Part shown: one piece after another, positions 8,275 to 16,637 of the stretch | Position numbering within the stretch: position 1 is the stretch's first letter | Layout of the letters: each line of letters opens with the position of its first letter | Source of the DNA: Coxiellaceae bacterium | GTDB lineage: Bacteria > Pseudomonadota > Gammaproteobacteria > Coxiellales > Coxiellaceae | Assembly: GCA_011523685.1 (NCBI GenBank) | Contig: WTGG01000025.1 | Location: 1-54,490 of the forward strand | DNA: 54,490 nucleotides | Direction: 5' to 3' | Notes under the pieces: model-generated | Seen by the model: only the letters and a program-made list of their open reading frames with translations | Database searches by the model: none | What the model was told of the DNA's origin: nothing | Position numbers and translations under genes: made by a program

Positions 8275-10926
8275 TTAATTTATTGCACTGGAGACATTTG
8301 CTGATGGCTCATGCAATTCTTTTGCTTCCGTGTTTTTTAACTTTAAACGCTTATCCACTTTAGGATCACGATCAAAGAAACCCGCATTATTAGTATTTTC
8401 AGCAGTTAAAAATCGATCATAAGTATTTTTCACATTATAGAGATAGGCAGCCGAGGCTACTGCCACAGCAGCTAAGGCAATCCAACCTACAACAGGAATT
8501 GCACCTAAGGCTCCAGCTGCTAGACATACAGCGCCCACTTTCAATGTACTCATAGAGCTAACGCCTGCTGTTGATATCGCACCTAGATGTAAAGAGGACA
8601 CTGCCGCTGCATTAGCCGTTGAGGCCCCTGAAACCCCAGCTGCTTGCGATATAGACAGGCCAGCTTCTGCAAGCCCTGCAACAACACCAGTACCACCAAC
8701 AACAGCGCACGTTATTTGCTCGCCACGGCCTCTTGGTTTATACAAACCATATAAAATAGAAGTAACGCAATCTACCATCGAAATCACAGGGTTAACGGCT
8801 GCTGCAAGCAATGCAACACCATACATTCCTATTGATGGCGATTGGCGTGGAGAAAGTTTTGCCGGACCATAACCATCGCTTTGCCAGACATGTTCTTGAG
8901 AGCATTGATGATTTTTAGCATGAGGTGCCCATGCCTTAATCAAAGCCTTACGTTCGTGATCAATGTCTTCTTTTGTGTCAGCCGCTATGAATGATTTAAG
9001 CGAATCACTTGCTTGATCTCTTGACTGTGGATCAGGACCAGCACTAATCAGATATTTACCTAGTTGAATAAGTTCGTTTCTAGGCATGGCATCTATGCGA
9101 GTACTTTTTAGTTGACTAATTTCCCCTTCATTTCCTGAAACTTGTGTATCGTATAAGACGCTTTGTATTTCTGTGGGCGTGCTGAACAGGACACCAGCAT
9201 CATTAAGCACATACCCATCGCCTTGAGTCTCTTCAGTCACCACTTGTTGCGATCTTGAATCTAACATGCGCTTTCCTGGATACATGATATCCAGTGCCGC
9301 ATTAACATCAACCTGCAGCTCTGTGTAGCGATCCATAGCACTCTTACAACCCCCAGCGGTGTAGGTCTGCAGTGCTTGTGCAAACTGTGCAGTGAGCCAG
9401 GTATTTTTAGGTGCAAAACACTGGTTATTTTCTAGCGACATTAATTTAATTAACGTATACAGAATCGTTTGTTTACCTAAAAGATCATCTGTTGATCGGT
9501 CACCAGGCAACGGCAAGAGTTTGGATGTTAACTGCTGTCTTAACTCTCTTAATTCTTTCAAGGCTGTATCGAGTGAGTCCTCTCTCTTCAGATAAGACTT
9601 ATAGATACCTATTGCTTCTTGATATTTTTGAGCTAAGAAGGGGGCTTGATCTTCACCAATCAAACCATCACGATTCTCAAACACTGTGGCTATCAGCGCT
9701 AATTCATTATGCACGCAGGCTTTTTTGGCTAAGTCAGAGCTTGCAACATCTAAAGGCTCTCCATGTTGATTGATGTTTAACTGCATGAAAAAGTGAGGTG
9801 GCTTAGAATTTCCCTCACGTGAGGCTAAACGGGCTAGGTTAATAGCTTCAACAGCCTCAAGCTCCGCTCGAGCTGTTGCCGTTTGCTTATTCTTATTCTC
9901 ATCGATGATCTCTTCCGTTATTCTAACAGCACGATCATCTAATGATGTCACGCGCACGCAAAATATTCCTTTTTCTGCTGCTTTTTCTTGTGCTTGTGCT
10001 TGTTCTAGTGTTTGTGCTTGATCTAGTGTTTGTGCTTGTGTTAGTTGCTTTGTTTTGCAGCTTTCTAATTTATCAAAAGCGTCTTCCAAACGCTTCTTAG
10101 CATCGCCAGGCTTATACCCCTTCACCACCGATGGCAAACGAAGCACATAACGTTTCTTCTCATCTCCCTCTTTCGTATAAAAAGTTGACGATGTCAGTGT
10201 TGAGGCATCGTAGTGTTCCTCTTTTTTAGCGTGTGAATTATGTGTCGCAGGTACGATCTCATGCTCTGTTCTTGCGGTAACAATAGTACGTATTCGATGC
10301 TCTGCGGGTGATATTTTTGACTTAGACCACGATGGTTTTCCAAAGAAATCTTTAGTAATAACACCATTCTGCATTAACAGTTGTTTTAAGGACTGACTTC
10401 CGGTGCGGGTTTGAGCAAGAAGAGGTTCATTACCTTCTGACTGATTGTCACCTTCATCTTGGGGATAATGACCTTCTAACTGATCCTCACCTACAACTTC
10501 AGGCGAAGATTTGAAAACGTTTTGTTGTAAAAAATCACGAATATTTTTATTAATGGTGGGTAGGTAGGCCTTTCTAAAAGACTCAGCAAGATGGATATAA
10601 TTCTCTCGAAAAGCTGTCTGACTATACTGCTTCTCTATCAGATTGGTGACACTGATCGTATCTCCTCCTTGATTGACTGTATGTGCTAGAAAGTTATTGA
10701 GTAGGGCTTCAGACTTATGAACGATCACTTGATCCATAAAATTCTTTCGGATAGTATTTTTTTCTATAACAGTTTTTTCTAAAGCAACATCCAAAGCAGC
10801 TTCTAAAATTGTCTCCGCATAGGCTTTAAAGTCCCATACAACATCAGGAATCGCATCGCACAAATCATGGTTAACAATAGCTTGTCTAAGATGTTCTAGT
10901 TCGGGATTTATTGAGTTACTGCGCAT
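8275..10926 (-). CDS. Large hypothetical protein with C-terminal membrane region, candidate effector
   Basis: An 883-residue protein, not recognised. The N-terminal 150 residues are helical and hydrophilic. Around residue 300 a short repeat of QAQTLEQAQ type (QAQTLDQAQTLEQAQAQEKA) suggests a coiled coil. Most of the middle is charged. Residues about 700-840 are hydrophobic and rich in Gly/Ala (NPVISMVDCVTSILYGLY; GAVCLAAGALGAIPVVGWIA), giving three or four membrane segments with glycine-zipper character. The polar tail is about 40 residues. There is no signal peptide. A triple TTAA array with 11-bp period and a -10-like hexamer lies about 110 bases upstream. The size, composition and promoter fit a Dot/Icm-type effector; that is inference. 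Confidence 0.7.
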   Translation of the reverse strand: MRSNSINPELEHLRQAIVNHDLCDAIPDVVWDFKAYAETILEAALDVALEKTVIEKNTIRKNFMDQVIVHKSEALLNNFLAHTVNQGGDTISVTNLIEKQYSQTAFRENYIHLAESFRKAYLPTINKNIRDFLQQNVFKSSPEVVGEDQLEGHYPQDEGDNQSEGNEPLLAQTRTGSQSLKQLLMQNGVITKDFFGKPSWSKSKISPAEHRIRTIVTARTEHEIVPATHNSHAKKEEHYDASTLTSSTFYTKEGDEKKRYVLRLPSVVKGYKPGDAKKRLEDAFDKLESCKTKQLTQAQTLDQAQTLEQAQAQEKAAEKGIFCVRVTSLDDRAVRITEEIIDENKNKQTATARAELEAVEAINLARLASREGNSKPPHFFMQLNINQHGEPLDVASSDLAKKACVHNELALIATVFENRDGLIGEDQAPFLAQKYQEAIGIYKSYLKREDSLDTALKELRELRQQLTSKLLPLPGDRSTDDLLGKQTILYTLIKLMSLENNQCFAPKNTWLTAQFAQALQTYTAGGCKSAMDRYTELQVDVNAALDIMYPGKRMLDSRSQQVVTEETQGDGYVLNDAGVLFSTPTEIQSVLYDTQVSGNEGEISQLKSTRIDAMPRNELIQLGKYLISAGPDPQSRDQASDSLKSFIAADTKEDIDHERKALIKAWAPHAKNHQCSQEHVWQSDGYGPAKLSPRQSPSIGMYGVALLAAAVNPVISMVDCVTSILYGLYKPRGRGEQITCAVVGGTGVVAGLAEAGLSISQAAGVSGASTANAAAVSSLHLGAISTAGVSSMSTLKVGAVCLAAGALGAIPVVGWIALAAVAVASAAYLYNVKNTYDRFLTAENTNNAGFFDRDPKVDKRLKLKNTEAKELHEPSANVSSAIN

Positions 10927-11297
10927 GGTAGGATCTCACCGTTGTTTTTGCTGACAACTTGTCACAGCGATCATGAAGTCCTATCAGTCACTTGCTATTG
11001 TATTGTCACTTGTATCAATTTTTCGACTAACATTAAAACATATTAAGCTTAAAGTAATCTTAAATTAATCTTAATATTTGTCATTTTTTTTGCTATTTTA
11101 CAATATTTTATAATTTTTATTTAATTCTTTTTCTAGATAGCGAAGCAGCCACTGAACACCCATACTTAAAAATCCTTTTCTTGCACTGACAACTCAAGCC
11201 TATGGACATCAGAAATCCTCATCGACACGTTATCGTGTGCTTGAAATACTCAATAAAAACTACGACAATTCGAACAACTATTTTAAGGCCAACTTCC
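10927..11297. other. AT-rich divergent intergenic region
   Basis: About 370 bases between the divergent 883-residue gene and lipB. Besides the TTAA array at 11032-11075 it contains a very AT-rich run (11085-11140). An in-frame extension of lipB back to 11202 exists, but it lacks similarity to LipB N-termini, so I treat it as untranslated. Confidence 0.4.
11032..11075 (-). promoter_or_regulatory. Triple PmrA-like array upstream of the 883-residue gene
   Basis: Read on the minus strand, ATTAAG, TTTAAG and TTTAAG follow each other with exactly 11-bp period (TTAA cores at 11071, 11060, 11049 on the plus strand), then N10 and TTTAAT (11037-11032) as a possible -10. The plus strand also contains CTTAATATT, which matches the Legionella PmrA half-site consensus as I remember it. 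The ATG of the gene is about 106 bases downstream. Confidence 0.5.
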
Positions 11298-11942
11298 ATG
11301 ACCCAACCCTTAGTGATCCGCCAGCTCGGCAGGCAACCCTATCAAACCACTTGGGAAGCCATGAAAGCGTTTACTGAACAACGCCATAGCGACACCCCTG
11401 ATGAACTGTGGTTGCTAGAACATGATCCAGTATTTACTCAAGGATTAGCTGGAAAACCAGAACATATCCTGCAGTCCAGCGAGATACCCATTGTCCAAAC
11501 GGACCGCGGAGGTCAAGTTACCTACCACGGACCTGGCCAGCTGATGCTGTATACCCTGTTTGATATCAAGCGCATGGGCATTGGCCCTCGTCGACTGGTC
11601 TGCCAACTGGAACGCAGTGTGATTGATTACTTACACACACAGGGCGTCAGCGCTCAAGGTGATCCACAAGCACCTGGGGTATACGTTAACACCGCAAAAA
11701 TTGCCTCCATTGGTCTGCGCATTCGCCGAGGATGTAGCTACCATGGCCTGGCACTCAATGTATCTCTCGACACAACACCATTTCAATCGATTAACCCATG
11801 TGGTTTCAAAGGTCTAGCCATCACACAAATAGCAGAGTACACTGCCTCTGCTACGGTGAATGAGGTACAACAAGCCATCATTCCACACATTCTGAACAAC
11901 TTTGGCTACAGTGAACAACACACTGTCACATCAACCGATTAA
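11298..11942 (+). CDS. lipB: Octanoyl-[acyl-carrier-protein]:protein N-octanoyltransferase
   Basis: A 214-residue enzyme that moves octanoate from ACP to lipoyl domains, the first step of lipoate synthesis. Family landmarks are EHDPVFTQG near residue 40, the [13 protein letters not shown] block near 70, the conserved lysine in KIASIGLRI, and the catalytic cysteine in [14 protein letters not shown] chose ATG 11298 ([11 protein letters not shown]) because family members begin here and AAGG lies upstream; the longer frame from 11202 adds 32 unlike residues. lipA follows 11 bases after the stop, so the two form an operon. Confidence 0.93.
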   Translation: MTQPLVIRQLGRQPYQTTWEAMKAFTEQRHSDTPDELWLLEHDPVFTQGLAGKPEHILQSSEIPIVQTDRGGQVTYHGPGQLMLYTLFDIKRMGIGPRRLVCQLERSVIDYLHTQGVSAQGDPQAPGVYVNTAKIASIGLRIRRGCSYHGLALNVSLDTTPFQSINPCGFKGLAITQIAEYTASATVNEVQQAIIPHILNNFGYSEQHTVTSTD

Positions 11943-11953
11943 GGCAATGCAAC

Positions 11954-12910
11954 ATGACCACTCCAACGCCCTATGATCCCACCAAAAAAGCTTTAGGTGC
12001 TGACAAATTATCGCGCATACCGGTCAAAATTGAACCAACCACCGAGCCCCTCAAAAAGCCCGATTGGATTCGCATTCGCCTACCCAACAATTCCAAAGCG
12101 GCTGAACTCAAATCACGATTACGCCAACAAAAACTCGTCACCGTGTGTGAAGAAGCTAGCTGCCCTAACCTTGCTGAATGCTTCAGTGGTGGCACAGCAA
12201 CATTTATGATCATGGGTGATAAATGCACACGCCGTTGTAGCTTTTGTGACATTGGACATGGTCGACCTGACCCTCTTGATCCTGAAGAGCCCCAAAGACT
12301 TGCTGAAACCGTGCAAGGCCTCGGTTTAAAATACGTCGTTATTACCTCAGTTGATCGAGACGATTTACGCGACGGTGGTGCACAGCATTTCACCGATTGC
12401 ATTCAAGCGGTTCGTGATGCCGTGCCAACCATCAAAATTGAAGTACTCGTTCCTGACTTTCGAGGCCGCATGGAAAAAGCACTCAATCATATGGAAGACG
12501 GCTTACCGGACGTGTTTAATCACAACATCGAAACCGTGCCACGCTTATACAAGCAAGCACGCCCAGGTTCTGACTACGCTTGGTCACTCAAACTCATGCA
12601 AACATTCAAACAACGATACCCAGGCATTCCGACCAAATCTGGCCTCATGCTAGGACTGGGTGAAACCATTGATGAGATAAAAACCGTTCTACAAGATCTA
12701 CGTGCACATGATGTAGACATGCTCACGGTGGGGCAATATCTACAACCGACACGTTATCACATGCCTGTCGCCCGCTATGTCACACCAGAAGAATTTATCG
12801 AGCTCGGCAACTACGCTAAGTCCATTGGCTTTACTCACGTTGCTTCAGGACCTCTTGTACGATCATCATACCATGCAGATCGACAAGCGGCTGGGGAAGC
12901 TATCGGGTAA
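11954..12910 (+). CDS. lipA: Lipoyl synthase
   Basis: A 318-residue radical-SAM enzyme that inserts two sulfur atoms into the octanoyl chain made by LipB. The auxiliary cluster motif [12 protein letters not shown] and the radical-SAM motif CTRRCSFC are both complete, and the C-terminal RSSYHAD serine motif that ligates the auxiliary cluster is present. Length is typical. It sits directly behind lipB, and the next gene starts 17 bases later on the same strand, so transcription may continue into it. Confidence 0.96.
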   Translation: MTTPTPYDPTKKALGADKLSRIPVKIEPTTEPLKKPDWIRIRLPNNSKAAELKSRLRQQKLVTVCEEASCPNLAECFSGGTATFMIMGDKCTRRCSFCDIGHGRPDPLDPEEPQRLAETVQGLGLKYVVITSVDRDDLRDGGAQHFTDCIQAVRDAVPTIKIEVLVPDFRGRMEKALNHMEDGLPDVFNHNIETVPRLYKQARPGSDYAWSLKLMQTFKQRYPGIPTKSGLMLGLGETIDEIKTVLQDLRAHDVDMLTVGQYLQPTRYHMPVARYVTPEEFIELGNYAKSIGFTHVASGPLVRSSYHADRQAAGEAIG

Positions 12911-12927
12911 TTAACAGTGAGTGCACT

Positions 12928-14967
12928 ATGCTACATGATTTAGCTCATACCATTATCAGTTACTTTAGCCATCATCATCTTTTGGCAGTCATCCTCACCT
13001 TTTGCATTGCTTTTTTAGAAGCCCTTCCCATACTAGGCACTATTATACCAGGCTCTATCGTGATGACTGCCGTTGGCACACTGGTGGGTTCTGGCGTCAT
13101 CCCTGGTGTTAGCACGGTCATCTCTGCCACACTGGGAGCTTTTATTGGTGACTGCTTAGGTTTTGCAATCGGCGTTCGTTATCAACACAATTATCGTCTG
13201 ATTTGGCCCTTTAAAAAATACCCCCATTGGATGGATGCCAGCGAAGCTTTCTTTCATCGCCATGGTGGAAAAAGCGTTATCATAGGGCGCTTCATTGGTC
13301 CTGCTCGCAGTACGGTACCCATGGTTGCAGGCCTGTTAAAACTATCATGGCCACGCTTTATCGGAGCAGCCATTCCATCAGCCATCCTTTGGGTGATTGC
13401 CTATATGTTGCCTGGAATATTACTAGGCGCGTTTGCACTAGAAGTGCCGATTAAAGAGTCCTCACACTTTATCTTGTTCGGACTCATTATTATTGCCGCT
13501 GCCTGGTTTGTTTACTGGGTCTGCCAACGTTCTTTTTTTCTCATCTCACTCTACGCTCACCATGTCGTGCATTATGCTTGGAACTGGCTGAAAGATCATC
13601 ATAGCACTCACTGGTTCACCACTTTTTTATACAATGAAGAAGAGCCTAATGATAGTTCTCAACTGATGAAATGCTTACTCAGCATCACGCTGCTGTTTTT
13701 TTTCTGTATTCTGTTCTTAAGACTCAACTTACACCACTCACTTGCTGCTGGACTCAATCACCCTGTCTACCACTTACTACAAAGCCTGAGATCACCCTGG
13801 CTTGACCATGTCATGATCGTTATCACAGCCTTTGCCAACACTAAATTCATTGCTCTCATTACTTTTATCACTTTAGTATTTCTAACCATCAAAAGACTCT
13901 GGCGCTTTATCTTTTATCTCATTGGAACCATGGCCATATCCACAGCGATCACTTATCTCATCAAAACAACTTACACCTCTTTGCGTCCTGATATCGTCTT
14001 ACCCTTTTTGCATGAAAATTCATTTCCGAGCGGCCATACCGTCATTAGTATTGCCTTCTTTGGGTTTACGGCTTTTATCACTCGCCAATGTTACCCACAA
14101 TGGAAAAACAAACCCTACACCATCGCAACTATTATCATTGCTTTGATCATGATCTCACGCCTATACCTTGGAGCGCATTGGTTTACGGATATTCTCGGTG
14201 GTTTTCTACTCAGCTATGGAGTTTTATTAGGAAGCCTCGTGCTCTATCATCGCAAACCATACACATTCACAAAACCATCACCCTACTATTGGGGAGCGAT
14301 GCTGACTAGCATCCTAGTGATTATTCCCAGTATCTATATCCCCGTTGAATACACTAAAATAGCCAGCATTTATCAACCACAGCTCATTCACCAACAAACC
14401 ACATCAACAGCTTGGTGGCAACAACCACTGACAGAATTACCCATTGCACGACTCAGTCGTTTTGGTAAGCCTATTCAACCTTTTAACCTTCAATGGGCAG
14501 ATCAACTAGAGCACATTAAATCAATACTCATCACTAATGGCTGGCAAATACTGAATAACCAGCAAGAAGCTCAAAAAGATCAATTACCCATGAGACTGCG
14601 CCCTCAACGACTCTTCCCTCCTCTCCACCTTAATCGATCGCCAGTCCTATCAGCCGTTTATCGAGACAAGGATCATCAATTAATTGAACTCAACCTATGG
14701 AAATCTAAGTTATCACTGAGCGACCTCAAGACACCCGTATGGATTGGAACCGTGAGTTTAAGCAACCCGAATAACCACCGACTCATCACAAAAATGAATG
14801 CTAATGCTGAGTTTACTATCGATGCCATGATTCAGCAGTTAAATCTTTCACAGATAGAGACTCAACGAATCCAAGTGCCCCCAAATGCCAGGCCTCAATC
14901 ACTCAACACAACCCATTGGGATGGCATGATTCTTATCATACAACCAGTCTCACCAAAACAAGACTAA
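12928..14967 (+). CDS. LssY-like DedA/PAP2 membrane phosphatase
   Basis: A 679-residue multidomain membrane protein. Residues 1-190 are a DedA/SNARE-associated domain (FLEALPILGTIIPGS, GRFIGPARSTVPMVAG). A PAP2 phosphatase domain follows with all three motifs: KTTYTSLRP, FPSGHTVIS and SRLYLGAHWFTDILGG. The C-terminal 190 residues are soluble and match the arrangement of the Legionella LssY C-terminal domain (PIARLSRFGKPIQPFN). PAP2 enzymes remove phosphate from lipid phosphates or pyrophosphates at the outer face of the inner membrane; the substrate here is unknown. The gene follows lipA closely. DedA-PAP2-LssY_C fusion is known from Legionella and relatives, which supports the taxonomic reading. 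Confidence 0.88.
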   Translation: MLHDLAHTIISYFSHHHLLAVILTFCIAFLEALPILGTIIPGSIVMTAVGTLVGSGVIPGVSTVISATLGAFIGDCLGFAIGVRYQHNYRLIWPFKKYPHWMDASEAFFHRHGGKSVIIGRFIGPARSTVPMVAGLLKLSWPRFIGAAIPSAILWVIAYMLPGILLGAFALEVPIKESSHFILFGLIIIAAAWFVYWVCQRSFFLISLYAHHVVHYAWNWLKDHHSTHWFTTFLYNEEEPNDSSQLMKCLLSITLLFFFCILFLRLNLHHSLAAGLNHPVYHLLQSLRSPWLDHVMIVITAFANTKFIALITFITLVFLTIKRLWRFIFYLIGTMAISTAITYLIKTTYTSLRPDIVLPFLHENSFPSGHTVISIAFFGFTAFITRQCYPQWKNKPYTIATIIIALIMISRLYLGAHWFTDILGGFLLSYGVLLGSLVLYHRKPYTFTKPSPYYWGAMLTSILVIIPSIYIPVEYTKIASIYQPQLIHQQTTSTAWWQQPLTELPIARLSRFGKPIQPFNLQWADQLEHIKSILITNGWQILNNQQEAQKDQLPMRLRPQRLFPPLHLNRSPVLSAVYRDKDHQLIELNLWKSKLSLSDLKTPVWIGTVSLSNPNNHRLITKMNANAEFTIDAMIQQLNLSQIETQRIQVPPNARPQSLNTTHWDGMILIIQPVSPKQD

Positions 14968-14973
14968 CTGTGA

Positions 14974-15654
14974 ATGAGCACGCAATTTGATGTATCTCGC
15001 TTAAAATCTTGGAACACCTTCCAGTCGACTGCATTGGTCCTATGGGGGATGATAGGCACGACGCATCATACACTGAACTTAGCTCATAGTAATAATCGAT
15101 ATCTTGATTTTATAAATAGCACAGTGTGCCCTGCATTTATGTTAGCCGCATGCACGGGCATTAACTACATCTTATATCACCATAAACCTCATGCATTTTC
15201 CCACAGTGAAGACTTAATACCCTCACTATGGAGTTGCAGTATCATTGCACACATTATAGATAACCACTCCCCGTGGAAAAAAATGAATGGCGCATCGTGG
15301 ATGGCTGGGGTTCTCGGATCTCTATTAATGATTAAAGAAAACTCACTAACATGTCAGACAACACCAGGAATGCTTGCCGGTCTTGCATTTTTAATTAAAC
15401 TCATCATCGATATGGTTACTGATATCACCTCAGAGGATTCTAACAAAACCCTTCCCATTATTGGCTCGTCTGCTATTTTTATGACAGGGTTTTTTTCTGG
15501 AATCCAATGCTACAAGACGCATTATGCTAACAATACCACCATAGCCTCCGAGACTAATGACAGCACAGAGATCAAACACTCCTGTCTGACACCACCCTCT
15601 CTTGCTGATAACGATCTTGGGGAAATAAAACAAGCATCAATACACCCGCTATAA
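14974..15654 (+). CDS. Hypothetical membrane protein
   Basis: A 226-residue protein, not recognised. Several hydrophobic stretches (TALVLWGMIGTTHHTLN near 15-32, STVCPAFMLAACTGINYILY near 48-67, GVLGSLLMI, AFLIKLIIDMVTDIT, IIGSSAIFMTGFFSGI) suggest five or six membrane segments, and a polar tail of about 45 residues follows. It starts six bases after the LssY-like gene stops, probably in the same transcript, but it has a poor ribosome binding site. Its last 83 bases overlap the 3' end of the convergent EamA transporter gene. Confidence 0.6.
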   Translation: MSTQFDVSRLKSWNTFQSTALVLWGMIGTTHHTLNLAHSNNRYLDFINSTVCPAFMLAACTGINYILYHHKPHAFSHSEDLIPSLWSCSIIAHIIDNHSPWKKMNGASWMAGVLGSLLMIKENSLTCQTTPGMLAGLAFLIKLIIDMVTDITSEDSNKTLPIIGSSAIFMTGFFSGIQCYKTHYANNTTIASETNDSTEIKHSCLTPPSLADNDLGEIKQASIHPL

Positions 15655-16498
15655 TGATACACCCCATGCCACACCAGCTGAGTGCTGATGGCACATGCTT
15701 CCAGACCATCCAATCGAGCAACAAACCAAACAGCGTGGTCGCATAAATAAAAGGTCCCGTTAATCGAACAGGAGCATATCGCGTACAAGCCACAGAGAAA
15801 TATAAATAGAGATAACCTAATACGCCTACGCCTATCAAATAGCCGATTAAAGATAGACTGAAGTGAAACGGATGCCAGTGATAGGCGCAAAAAAGCGCAC
15901 TAAAAACAGTACCCACAGTGAAATCATAAAACACCGTTCGATAAGTCGGCTCTGTATACGACAACAAACGTGTCATAAAAATGACAACCGCAGAACCGAT
16001 GCCTGCGAATAATCCATAAACGGCAGGCAGAGAAAAAATATCCGAGCCAGGTCGAACAATAATCACTATCCCTAAAAAACCCAAGCTCATTGCCCACCAT
16101 AATTGACGATAAAAACGAATCCCTTTCCATAAATAAGCGATCAAAGGAATAAAGAAGGGTGACGTAGAAAATAAGACCGTTGCTGTAGCCAAACTTAAAA
16201 ATTGTGTTGCTATGAAAAAAGCCAATAATACCACACAACCCAATAATGATCGGACTAACTGCATAACCCAACGCGTTGATTTAAGTGATTCAAACCAGCT
16301 CGTAGAAGTTGGTTTTTGCCACGACAACATGACACAACACAGCAACCAACTCACACCAAATCGAACCAATAGCACAACAGTGATCGGTGCCGTGTCTGAT
16401 GATAACTTGACAAACATAGCCATCATAGCACTAGACAAACAAGCTAATAACGCAAGTATGATAGCCTTTCCGCGTTGTTCTGGTATTAATTGAGACAT
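15572..16498 (-). CDS. EamA/DMT-family transporter
   Basis: A 308-residue inner-membrane protein of the drug/metabolite transporter superfamily with about ten membrane segments arranged as two EamA repeats (LALLACLSSAMMAMFVKL at the start; GVLGYLYLYFSVACTRYAP and PFIYATTLFGLLLDWMVW in the second repeat). Family members export small metabolites or amino acids; the substrate cannot be read from sequence. ATG 16498 is preferred over 16504 because GGAG stands seven bases before it. The 3' end overlaps the convergent gene at 14974-15654. Confidence 0.8.
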   Translation of the reverse strand: MSQLIPEQRGKAIILALLACLSSAMMAMFVKLSSDTAPITVVLLVRFGVSWLLCCVMLSWQKPTSTSWFESLKSTRWVMQLVRSLLGCVVLLAFFIATQFLSLATATVLFSTSPFFIPLIAYLWKGIRFYRQLWWAMSLGFLGIVIIVRPGSDIFSLPAVYGLFAGIGSAVVIFMTRLLSYTEPTYRTVFYDFTVGTVFSALFCAYHWHPFHFSLSLIGYLIGVGVLGYLYLYFSVACTRYAPVRLTGPFIYATTLFGLLLDWMVWKHVPSALSWCGMGCIIIAGVLMLVLFPQDRYQQERVVSDRSV

Positions 16499-16637
16499 AC
16501 CCATACTCCACCGACTCCATTAAGAATCGCTCAAGCGATACCTACCTATGAATCAGTAAGAAGATAGGTTGAAACGTTCATAAGATCAAGCATAAATAGG
16601 ACCTTCAGCATCATTATTTAATCGCTGATCATAATGA

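Noticed and set aside
11202-11297. Longer lipB start
   Set aside because: The extra 32 residues do not resemble LipB N-termini and no ribosome binding site supports the upstream ATG.
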